The position numbers and the translations under genes are program-made. A DNA stretch of 64,000 nucleotides from Massospora cicadina (lineage: Eukaryota; Entomophthoromycota; Entomophthoromycetes; Entomophthorales; Entomophthoraceae): positions 1-64,000 of the forward strand of contig JAKSZP010004199.1 in NCBI GenBank assembly GCA_022478985.1, given 5' to 3'. Shown piece after piece: positions 46,401 through 55,322 of the stretch. The notes beneath the pieces were generated by a model. The model was not told the DNA's origin and did not search any database. It worked only from the letters and a program-made list of their open reading frames with translations. Each line of letters opens with the position of its first letter. The first letter of the stretch is position 1.

Positions 46401-47039
46401 TTATCACATTTAGTGTCCCCAATGTGGAATGGAAGGCCCCTGCAACTGCTACTGAATCCACATCAGAAAATGGACACCAATGACTTGGGTACAATGCATT
46501 GGTTGATCCTCATCCACTTAACGCTCTGGCAGGTCTTTTACGTCCCCTTTATTCTCAACCAGCTCATCATCAGCTAAATCACAATCAATTATTTGGTTTT
46601 GGACCCAGCTCTTTTGGTGTGATACCAAGATGAGTGCCATTTTATTGATGTTTTTTTCTTAAATGACCAAAGAGGCCAATATAGCTGTTGTCTGGGAAAA
46701 CTGAATGTCCATGTAGTACCAGTGGTTAAAAGAAAACAGGAAAGAGAGCGAGCAGAGTAGAGACGAAACACTCTACTTCCTCTAACCCAGACATAATTGT
46801 CCCTGCTGATTCCCATGAGTTGCTTTGTGTTGGTCCTGGTACCCACACTGATGATTTATTATATCAACAAATCCCTATGATATCTTGACCTCCAACTGGT
46901 TGAGAGACAACAATAATGCAGATTCAAGATAGTTCCAAGATGTGCAAAAACTATACGCTTGGCAAATCCTTGAGTGGAACGGTACCATAGATGGTGGACC
47001 CTCAACCATTGTTGAAGTTCTAGATGGGGTGAGCGTGGC

Positions 47040-47580
47040 CATTCCCAGTGAGAACATTGTCCATGAGTATCCTCATGTCAGATAGTATTATTACTTTTCA
47101 GGATAACAGGAAGCCCTTGGATATTCATGTAATAAGCACCAATGTTTCTTTTATTTGGAGTGAACATACTGAAAAGTTTTCTTACAAAATACAAAAAATG
47201 GGCGATTATAGATACTGGCGCTCCAGTCAATATAATATCCACAAGCTCGTGGCTAAGCTTCAATTGAAGCCTGCTGTGGACCACCAAGTAGTTTATGGGA
47301 CCGCAGTGGCACAGAGCACTGTGTTTGAGGATACTTACAGCGCGTTGCCTCTGAGGTTTGGTTTGGTCAGGGCATCTGCGCCAGTGGTGGTTCTGCCCAA
47401 TAATCACTATGACATGTTGATTGGGGCCGCATTTATGCGCAATTCAGGGCAGTGATTTGCATGGTGGAGGGAACACTTAAAATTCTGGGAAAACGGATTC
47501 CCATCTATTTCACCTCCACTGGGGTCCTGGAAGACCCAATCCACTCCATCCAAATTAATCTCTCATTTAGTGATGGGTAA
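47040..47580 (+). pseudogene. El4 aspartic protease remnant
   Basis: The active site IIDTGAPVNIIS is at about 47206-47241, in a different frame from the following LQLKPAVDHQVVYGTAVAQ and YDMLIGAAFM (47260-47440), the latter being the second conserved ILG-like block. A frameshift lies at about 47245-47255. The segment after it (GTLKILGKRIPIYF) is shared in spirit with El3 and leads to the dUTPase-like domain. Confidence 0.83.
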
Positions 47581-47679
47581 TTCCTGTTCAATATTGGTGG
47601 ATGAAGCAGAGTACCTGAGCCCTTCCTAACCAGAGTTTTAAGCACAATAGCATTTTTTTACAGACTTTAAGTGCTTTGA

Positions 47680-47935
47680 GTATCCTTTCTGAGCATCAGG
47701 TCATATTATGGACGAAGAACATAATAGACTCCGATGGACTATATGGGGAAATAATCAAGACATATAAGCAATCATGACTAGAACCCCATGTGGCTCTGGG
47801 GCTCTTATTACCAGGGCAGGGGGAAGTGAAAGTGCTGATACCAAACCTACTGAAGAAGTCTATGAAGGTTAAAAGGCATCACGTGGTGGCTTATTTACAC
47901 TTGGCCTCGATTAATGAGGTTCACTGTATTCACAA
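47680..47935 (+). pseudogene. El4 dUTPase-like domain between protease and RT
   Basis: Fragments of the same domain as in El3. GLYGEII near 47738-47758 equals GLYGEVI in El3, and GQGEVKVLIPNLLKK (47814-47858) equals GHGEIDVLLSNLTSQ. VVAYLHLASINEV (47884-47922) is the distal strand. Active-site residues typical of dUTPase are not recognisable. Finding the domain in two diverged elements at the same position argues that it is ancestral to this lineage. Confidence 0.5.
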
Positions 47936-48089
47936 TTTTATTTCATGGGAGGAAATTAAGTCGACTGGTATAATTTTCATTCAGCGTAATGGCAGTGGTT
48001 TCATAAGATCTGGCTGGGTTGTCAGAAGAACAGAAAGCCATGGCAATGGCCTTATTTGAAGAATACCAAGAGTTTTTGCTTTTAATGAC

Positions 48090-49230
48090 CATAATTTTAA
48101 GGTGTGCACGCAGGGTGGTGCATTGGGTAGACTCGGGAGATCACCCTCACATTTAGTCACGCCCCATCTGGCGCTCCAAGACTGCAGAGGAAGTAGTCTC
48201 AAATGAGGTGGACAACTTGATTGAGAAAGGGATGTTAGAGCCATTCAAGAGTCCGTGGGCATCTTTGGTGTTCATTTTTAAGAAAAGAGATGACACAAAC
48301 TAGGTGGCCATTGACTACTGTAAAATTAACAGCATCACAAAGAAGGCCTCTATCCTCTAACATGGATTGATGATTTAGATCGGCTGGGAGGCGCTAACTA
48401 CTTCTCTGCAATGGACTTGATATTGGGGTATTGGCAGATTGAGTTGAAAGTGGTGGCTCAAACCTGCTAGCGCATCAATTCTTTTACTTGTTGCTGGTTC
48501 TCATCACTTTCGCTGAGCACCAACTTTCTCAATGCGTTGAAGCAATGGACACCGCAGGCCTCATAAAAGAAAAAAACCCACAACTATACCCCCTTACGAC
48601 CCATGTTGCTGATGCTCCCACCCCAAATCTGTCTGCCATGGTCCGCCAGCTAAAGCGGGCACCAGAAAAAAGTTTCCCCAAAGCTTCCTCACCTTCTGAT
48701 ATGGATTCCTATGATGATAACTTAGGGGCTATATTAGGAATTTTCTATTTACAATAATCCCTTTGTTTGGCTCATTTGCAAATAAAGATGCGTGGTAGCT
48801 CCCCCTTTTGGGTTGGGAACCACTAAAGCTAAAAATGAGTTGCTAGCGTTGGAACGTGAGAAATGTGCTATAATAACTTTGAAGGGGTTGTTCCAGCCTA
48901 CAAGTATGACACAGGGTTTTTTCAATGCCCCAGCTATGTTTTACCATGTTATGGATATGATCTTGGGTGAATTGAAATGGTCCTGAGTTCCAGTCTACAA
49001 TGATGATATCAACATGTTCTTGCAGATATTCACAGAGCATCTTGACCACTTAGAACAAGTGTTCCACTGACTTGCTGACGCTAATATCAAGATTAAGCCT
49101 TTTAAGTGCCAATTTTTAGGGAGCAATCATAATAACTAGGGTTTGTGGTAGACTCAAAAGGGCTTAGTCCTTATCTGACAAAGGTGAAAACTATATGTAA
49201 GAAGACTCAGCTGAGTAATAAGCAAGACAT
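48090..49230 (+). pseudogene. El4 reverse transcriptase remnant, split by a MITE
   Basis: N-terminal part 48160-48446: RPIWRSKTAEEVV, LIEKGMLEPFKSPWASLVF and YFSAMDLILGYWQIEL (motif A). After the 388 bp insertion it resumes with LLALEREKCAIITLKGLFQP (48838-48900) and TQGFFNAPAMFYHVMD (motif B region), then YNDDIN near 48998-49015 (YLDD with Leu to Asn, both Asp kept). The thumb with GMVGYYRWFNPNF is near 49240. Without the insertion the residue spacing equals that of El1 (QIxLxxxxxEKCA). Confidence 0.85.
48447..48834. mobile_element. 388 bp hAT-like MITE inside El4 RT
   Basis: Interrupts the RT between QIEL and LALEREKCA. The left end is AAAGTGGTGGCTCAAACC. The right end on the other strand includes TAGTGGTTCCCAACCC. 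Both resemble the AGTGGTTCxCAA termini of hAT elements, and both share GCATC further in. An 8 bp duplication (TTGAGTTG at 48439-48446, ATGAGTTG at 48835-48842, one mismatch) fits hAT. Removing one copy plus the insert restores in-frame spacing. The internal 89-codon ORF (48488-48757) is probably incidental. TGCTAGCG also occurs at 48465 and 48841, but that alternative would break the frame. Confidence 0.6.
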
Positions 49231-49232
49231 CT

Positions 49233-49830
49233 GTGTTTTTAGGGATGGTTGGGTACTACAGGTGGTTCAATCCCAACTTCAGCTGTATTAGGGTTTTGCT
49301 CTTCAAGCTATTGAAGAAAAATGCCACCTTCAACTGGACTGAAAGTTTTCAAAACGCTTTCTATGTCTCTAAACCGCATTGGCTAGCGCGTCCATTTTAC
49401 AATACCCTAATTTTGAAAAAATATTTTTTTCAAATGGATGCTTCGCTTTCCATCATTGGGGCGGTATTATCCCAGAAGGATGATGAAGGTGTGGAGCATC
49501 CAGTTGTGTTTTGTAGCCAAAGCCTAAATGATCATGAACGGAAATATACTGTGCCCAAGTGGGAGTGCTTACCGGTTATATATGCATATAAACAATTCAG
49601 GGTATACCTCCACGAGGTTAAATTCAAAGTGGTCACTAACCATGCATCCCTGTGATGGCTGCAGAATATGCGGAAAACTGAAAGGCGGCTTACACAATGG
49701 GCACTGAAACTCCAAGAATATGACTTTGAGATTTTACATCATCCAGGGGCAAAACACCAGAATATGGACTGTCTCTCACGATTACCAATGGTTGCCATTA
49801 TGTTAGATTTGGCGGACATCATGTATGAGA
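49233..49830 (+). pseudogene. El4 RNase H remnant
   Basis: FFQMDASLSIIGAVLSQKDDEG (49428-49493) has the first catalytic Asp in MDAS, where TDAS is usual. Then come EHPVVFCSQSLNDHERKYTV, WECLPVIYAYKQFRVYLH, FKVVTNHASL (Asp of TDH replaced by Asn) and, after a TGA at 49653, LTQWALKLQEYDFEILHHPGAKHQNMDCLSRLP. It is clearly related to El1 and El3. Confidence 0.9.
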
Positions 49831-49889
49831 AGATAGTGGTTGTTGTGTATCACAATAAGCTTCCAAAGTTGATTAAAATGCTGGATTAG

Positions 49890-50960
49890 CTGCAACAGGA
49901 TAATTTTTGTGCGATGAGGAACTATATAAGCAAGTGGGAGAATTGACGCTGAGTTTCCCAAAATCTTCCGCTAGATTAGCAATTGTTATGGATGCTCATA
50001 GAGCGGTAGGTCATGGAGGGTTGCAGAAACGCTGGAGTTCTTGCAACATTGTTACTATTGGGGAGTATACGCTATGATGTGATTGAGACAGTTGCTTGTT
50101 GTCACCAGTGCAAGTAGAGAAACCATTCCCACAAGAAAACCACTACCAGCTGTTTAAGCCTAGTTTTGCATGGCATACTGTTTCTCTGGATGCAGTGGGG
50201 CCTCTGCCAACTGGCGTGAACCTCTCTAAGAATATATCAGTAGCCTTTGATCATTTGACAAGATGGGCTGAAACAAGAGCAATCAATAGTTTAGGGCTTT
50301 CACCACCTCTAAGTTCATCATGGAGTATGTCATACAGCAACTTAGCTGTCCAAAATTTATCCTCACCAACAATGGACTCAATTATATGTCAAAGATCCTA
50401 CCCAAGCTGAACTCTAATGGCAATCTAATAAATCTTGACTACAAACTACAGCCCTGAATCTAAAGTAATGGTGGAATGCTTCAACATAACATTGGTAAAT
50501 ATTCTTCGCAAGCTTGTAAAGGTTTGGTTCTCTTAATGGAGTACCATTCTATCCACGCCATCTTCACATACAATATTGGCTATAATACGTTGATGGGGAA
50601 AAGCCCATTCCAATCACTTTATGGAAGACATACGGCTTTTTCATTATTACTTTATTCCTGTGTGGAGGATTCTAACAGATTAGAGCCCCAGCCTATTTGA
50701 CTAAACTAACAGACATTATGATTAAACTTCAATCTGAAGTATATTCCACTAGTTTAGCTAAGAAGATTCAGAATCAGGCGGCCGACCAATGTAGACGCAG
50801 CAGCCTTCCACAGTTCATAGTAGGAGATCTTGTCCTGTTCCAGGATTAACATGGGTTTGGAAGAAAGAACAAACTTGCCAGCATTTGGATCAGATCATTT
50901 GGGATAATCAAGAAGAAAGATGTCAATGCTTACACTATTAAAACTTGCAAGTAGTTGTAT
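49890..50960 (+). pseudogene. El4 integrase remnant
   Basis: HTVSLDAVGPLPTGVN (50171-50218) carries the first Asp, followed by SVAFDHLTRWAETRAINS. The second block reads LTNNGLNYM (50365-50391), so the catalytic Asp is Asn, as in El1. MVECFN near 50468-50485 keeps the Glu. YNIGYNTLMGKSPFQSLYGRH (50570-50632) and GFGRKNKLASIWIRSFG (50850-50905) complete it. Multiple frameshifts. Confidence 0.85.
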
Positions 50961-51020
50961 TATCAAACAAGTACATGCAAAGTTCCTTTGGGCATAAAAG
51001 CATTAGGAGATTTCATCCAG

Positions 51021-51034
51021 TCAAGTGGGGGTAG
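51021..51034 (+). promoter_or_regulatory. El4 polypurine tract
   Basis: TCAAGTGGGGGTAG lies directly before the 3' LTR. Confidence 0.65.
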
Positions 51035-51531
51035 TGTCAAGAAATTGATATGACCAGATGATAAGTAACCTGTCCAGCGGGTTGTATTTAAGAGCTGAGG
51101 TGAGCCTCAGGTTGAGCAATAGATTATGTCAATGCAAAGTGAATCAATAAAAGTAATTATGGCTTATCAAAATGAGAGAATTCTGACAAAGCCTCAACAA
51201 TAGAACAAATTTTAAATTAATACAAGTAGAGAGTTATAAGTGGAGGAAGTGAAACCAGCTAGAAAAACCACAGATTAAGAGTTAAGCGTGAGAATGAGAA
51301 GGGGGTGGTCTTTTAGGAAAAAAAGAAGAGGATGAGGGAAGAGTTAAAGGAGAAAGCCATTATATAATATTAAAAAAGTTGGTATCATCAGTGAAAGAGC
51401 TCCTTATTAAGTACTATTTTTTTATTAATTGTTAAGGGTCAGAAATCCTCATATCACTCGTCCATTGCTCAGTGTGTTTTACCCTGTGAAGCTTTTTTGG
51501 CGGAATCAACCAAATCTGTAAAAAGTTATAA
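51035..51531 (+). repeat. El4 3' LTR
   Basis: Partner of 45093-45590. Its last bases read TATAA rather than TACCA, so the terminal CA has mutated. Confidence 0.9.
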
Positions 51532-51536
51532 GCCAG
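51532..51536. repeat. El4 target-site duplication, right copy
   Basis: GCCAG, partner of GTTAG at 45088-45092. Confidence 0.72.
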
Positions 51537-52298
51537 GAAGTGGGGGATATGGAGAAATTTGTTACCACAGAGTCTGCAGGCTGCGGGCTGTCCATGGGCC
51601 TAATTTGAGAATCTTGGCCTCCAATAATCACATCTGAGCCCATTCTAGACCGTTTGTTTTATACCTCAGTCATTAAAAAAATTTTCCGCATTTAATTTCG
51701 CTATCACTGATGATTTAGAGCTCAGCATTTCCAAGTCAACCTTATTACAAATTTTTAAATTAAAATGCATTAAAAGTTTTTTGGTGACTACTGATTCGCT
51801 TGGCTGCTGCTCCCCACAACTCCAAATAATTTCAGTTTTGGAGTAATTCATCTTGGCAGCCCCTGATTCACTGGACTGCCCTTCCCCATGGCTCTCAATA
51901 TCCTTAATTAGTGGCAGATCTGGCTTGGCAGCTTTAGATTCGCTGAGCTGCCCATCTTCAGGGTTCTTGACATTACCATTTTTGGCATAATTTGGCTTGG
52001 CAGCTTCTGATTTTCTGGGCTTCCCTTTGCCATTACCCTCATCATTTCTCTATTTCAGCAGATTTTGGGCTGGCAGCCTTTAATTGGCTTGATCGCCATT
52101 TACATCAGCCCTTGCTACCTCCACTCTGAGGTTTAGTCAATTTGTCAGCATATGATTTGTCAGAATGCCATTTGTGGGGGCCGTTGCCCTTGATCTTTAT
52201 GATTATATTATTGTTATTGATATTACTAAGTGACCTGATCCCTGCCTTAGGGGGGAGGTTGGGCTATGTGGCGTTTAGGCAGCGCCTTGACTATCACA
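51537..52298 (-). repeat. El2 right LTR, third fragment
   Basis: Matches 30564-31314 of the left LTR, beginning GAAGTGGGGGATATGG and ending ACTATCACA. It includes the same GCAGCC/CTGATT-rich blocks. Confidence 0.87.
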
Positions 52299-53376
52299 CT
52301 GATTAGGGACTTGCACTCCTTCAAAAACAAGAAAGAGTTCTAACCCAAAGGCATTACTTCCATACTGTTAACTGTCTGTGGCATACCCTGAATGAGATTG
52401 GTTGTGGTATCCCCTCCCTGTCTAGTTTTATCAACCCCAAAGCCACCCCAAAGCATAAAGCATCAATTATGTCTAAAACTTCTGAGAAACTAGTGAAAGA
52501 TCCAGAATTTCTGCCACAAAATTAGAAGTTCATTTAACACAGGTGCTACCAGAGTAGAATGCTCCTTCCCTGCATATTATCAAGTGAGGTACAAGAGACT
52601 GGAGCAAAGGTAACCTGGTAAAGACTCAGGTGAAATTTAACATCAAAACAAATTTTATATGTTCAAAAGTTTAAATAGTAAGGGCGCCAAGCATGAGGTA
52701 ATGGTATCACAAGTTGCGAGGCAAACAGAAGTAATGCGTTTGATTAAAACACAAAATCAGTCAATTGATTTACAAAAAATTACTCAGGAACAGCGTAGGC
52801 GTGATCCTAAGATTTGGAATACTATGACCTCCTTCTCCCCCTTCTTCTTATGAGAACCAACAACAAAGACTCTAAAAGATTGTTGGGTTATTAGTAGTTT
52901 CCACGTTTTATATTAAAAAACTTTTTCCTGTAATATAAATTGTTTTTTATCTTTTATTATTTATAATAAACGATTAATAAAAAACAATTTTCTGAATCAG
53001 CCCCCCACATTTTCCCCCACCAACTCGCCTCTTTCCAGCCTTATTATACCTAGGGTGCCTTGTGGACTATGGCTGCTCCTGTGGGTTCTAGCATACCCAT
53101 GTGGAAAGCCAGATCTTTACATAACACGGTGATTTCCTGACAAGTATATATAACTTGGATGCCTTCACTTATGTTAATAACTACTTCTAATTAAATTAAA
53201 GTACCCATGTTGGAATCTTGAGGCCTTAGTTGATAACTGTGACATCATCTACAAAACATTACAATGAGATTCTATCCTATAAGAAATAACTGAATCAGAA
53301 GGCTTTGGTTGCTACCATTAATCAGTATTGGGGTAAAATCTAAGATAATGTTCTACTTAATGGATTGAATTACAAG
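52299..53376. other. Spacer between El2 and the second ORF1-only element
   Basis: Contains a hydrophilic 64-codon ORF (52659-52853, rich in K, R and Q) that I do not recognise. A perfect 14 bp inverted repeat follows at 52937-52950/52977-52990. The - strand at about 53010-52985 reads CGGLIQKIVFY, faintly like CGVLIQKNNFF of the LINE-B endonuclease. It may therefore be a scrap of LINE, but the match is too short to assert. Confidence 0.4.
52937..52990. repeat. 14 bp perfect inverted repeat (hairpin)
   Basis: AAATTGTTTTTTAT at 52937-52950 and its complement ATAAAAAACAATTT at 52977-52990, with a 26-base AT-rich loop. Confidence 0.75.
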
Positions 53377-53391
53377 CTCCTCAAGAATATG
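53377..53391. repeat. ORF1-only element copy 2, TSD left copy
   Basis: CTCCTCAAGAATATG here, CTCCTTAAGAATATG at 55308-55322. One C/T difference. Confidence 0.85.
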
Positions 53392-55307
53392 TTTTATTTT
53401 ATTTAACTGAGGTAAGCTGACCAGAAGATTGACATTACCAAAACTAAAACCTAAAATTAAATCCTCACCAAATAATAATTGATGAACCACCCAAAATGAG
53501 CGGATGACACACACAAATAAAGTGAACTCAACCAACCAGGTGGGACAGTGGAGACCGCTTATCCCATCATGGCGGAAGGGAGGGGGGTCAGGGGGCGCAT
53601 CCTCAATAATGTCTTCATCCCAATGCATGGCATGGGCTACAGTGGAGAGCAGGGGTATCAGGGCATCAGAGGAGTGGAGCTATATTCCAAAAATCGGTGT
53701 GGTACTAAGACATCCACTATATATAAGGGTTCCAAATGGATTTTGTTAAAGTTAGTTCTGCTTTCATGAGTGCTTCAGGTAATTTTTTGAATGTGCCGAT
53801 ATTGGTGCAGGTAGTCTTTGATTTGTGATTCTGCGCTACCTCTGCCAAGTGCTGAATGGCGTCGGTGTCTTCTTTGTGGGCTTCAATCACTATGTCTCTT
53901 TGTACTTTATTGGCTTTGGAGAGAATATCAGGGGGTGGGATTCCTCCTGCAAACATTGACAATGATTTGGTGGCAGCTTTGTGCAAAAGGGCAACAATCT
54001 GGCTTGTTCATTGCTTCAACAGCCAGCTGGTGGTCGCTGCAGAACATTTCAGCATTTTGCTTGGGGGAATGTAAGCGAGGTGGTAAATCCTTACTATTGT
54101 CAATATAAATAAACTTCTTGATTTGTATATTGCAGCTCTCAATTCTATTCCCAGACTTGTTGATTTTGGCCAATAAGTCCCAAGGATTTTAGTTGAATTT
54201 AATTGGGGAGTTGGCATATTCCTGTGGTTTGATTGGTTTGTTGGAAATGCACGATTATACTGGGGTCCAATCTTGTGTTGAATTGGATGGAGCGTTCGTG
54301 GCACTGGTTCAAGGAGGAGGCTGATTGGTGGCTGCAGGCGCAACTGCAGCAACATGTTTGGTGGAGGGTGAGGTAGTATTGCATCCCATACCAAAGGTGG
54401 CGCAGGATGGGTGGCGGAATGAATGCTGGCGGACAAGAATATGACGCCGTTGGAAGTGGCTAGGGATGGGCATTTGTATTTTGAGTGGTCCAACATGAAA
54501 CATATCGAACATATCATCTGTCCACCCTTGATGTGGGCCAGAATGGATGAACGGGGTGGAGGGGATAATGGCATGGGGGGATTGAGAGGGCAATTTTACT
54601 TGAATAGGAAGATTGTGGTGTATGCCCAAGGCCCAGATAGGCGTGTGGCCCCATTTGGGACCACAAATTGCAGGATGGGGTTGGAGCAATAGGCTTCCAA
54701 ACCTTCCATCAGCTCTTGGTGGAGCTCTTCAGGAGAAAGGTGGGTGGAAAAACAGCGAATTGGACAACTAAAGTGGTTTCCGCTGGGAGCCAGGTCCATT
54801 TTGTGGGGAGAGGGGTACCCCAGAAAACAGGGGCACAGTTGCCACTGTGGCGGCATTGGCTTCACATGTAAAGCTGAGATCAAAGTACCCCTTATATGGG
54901 TGAAAGTCAATAAAACTGGTGAGACACATCACCGCCTAAGCCATTTCAATAATGGCTTGGTCGTGGTAAGGAAAAAGTTTCACATAGTCAACCCAAAGGC
55001 AAAAATGCATGTTGCTTTGGGGGAGCACCAGTGGGCAGTGGGGTACCACTTGGGTTTGAGCGAGGTGGGCGTCAATATCCTTAAGAGAAACAAATTGTCC
55101 CAGGGGTTTGGTGTGAATGGGTGAGCCAGTCCAAGAGCGTTTTCTTGTCAGACGGAAAATGGCAGGGGGAGTTTCGCCACTGCCCCATACTTGGGCAGCT
55201 GGCAAGGAATCCAATGACATCAGAGCAAGACTACAGTGAGCGATTAGTATTTACTTTTAATTAACCATGTAAATTGTTCGGAAAGGTATGCCAAGCGGAA
55301 ATAGAGT
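53392..55307 (-). mobile_element. ORF1-only non-LTR retroposon, copy 2 (uninterrupted)
   Basis: 1916 bp on the - strand, matching copy 1 (17447-19312 plus 24608-24663) from end to end. The 3' tail on the - strand is AGTTAAATAAAATAAAA. The 5' ends of the two copies agree within about six bases. With a TSD that differs from that of copy 1, this shows two independent insertions of one defined element. No endonuclease or RT sequence is present, and the element is too short to hold them. Confidence 0.87.
53440..55220 (-). pseudogene. ORF1/Gag-like protein of the ORF1-only element, copy 2
   Basis: Roughly 570-590 codons if frames are followed across breaks. Order on the - strand: N-terminal part (55220-54936), PEELHQELMEGLE and LQFVVPNGATRL (54760-54640), and an intact zinc knuckle CSICFMLDHSKYKC with C-x2-C-x4-H-x4-C spacing (54511-54470). 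A Pro/Gln/Thr-rich stretch follows, then the block IVIEAHKEDTDAIQHLAEVAQ (about 53900-53838) and an acidic-proline C-terminal motif WDEDIIEDAPPDPPP (53622-53578). The RRM-like-plus-knuckle order resembles LINE-B ORF1. It probably binds RNA. Frameshifts and stops are present. Confidence 0.72.
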
Positions 55308-55322
55308 CTCCTTAAGAATATG
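55308..55322. repeat. ORF1-only element copy 2, TSD right copy
   Basis: CTCCTTAAGAATATG, partner of 53377-53391. Confidence 0.85.

Larger units (their letters stand above)
45093..51531 (+). mobile_element. El4: Ty3/gypsy retrotransposon with dUTPase-like domain
   Basis: A 6439 bp element with LTRs 45093-45590 (498 bp) and 51035-51531 (497 bp). The + strand reads gag, protease, dUTPase-like domain, RT, RNase H, integrase. It is inserted in the El2 right LTR, with a degraded 5 bp TSD. A 388 bp hAT-like insertion splits its RT. There is no chromodomain, and no antisense ORF can fit, as integrase ends about 100 bp before the 3' LTR. It is heavily frameshifted. Confidence 0.92.
30171..52298 (-). 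mobile_element. El2: Ty3/gypsy chromovirus, right LTR split by El3 and El4
   Basis: Native length is about 6.55 kb once the nested elements are removed. The left (3') LTR is 30171-31314 and the internal region 31315-35565. The right (5') LTR is in three pieces: 35566-35571, 44716-45092 and 51537-52298. Gag, protease, RT, RNase H, integrase and a C-terminal chromodomain read on the - strand. El3 entered 6 bp into the right LTR, and El4 entered the same LTR about 380 bp further on. El2 is therefore the oldest of the three. Flanks CTAGA and CTGAT do not give a clean TSD. Confidence 0.88.

Noticed and set aside
48488..48757. 89-codon ORF inside the El4 RT
   Set aside because: It lies within the 388 bp inverted-repeat insertion and has no motif. 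Not a gene on present evidence.
48465..48848. Perfect 8 bp repeat TGCTAGCG as TSD of the El4 insertion
   Set aside because: Using it would leave RT 16 bases too long and out of frame. TTGAGTTG/ATGAGTTG restores the spacing seen in El1.
30166..52303. CTAGA/CTGAT as the El2 TSD
   Set aside because: Three of five positions differ. I do not claim a TSD for El2.
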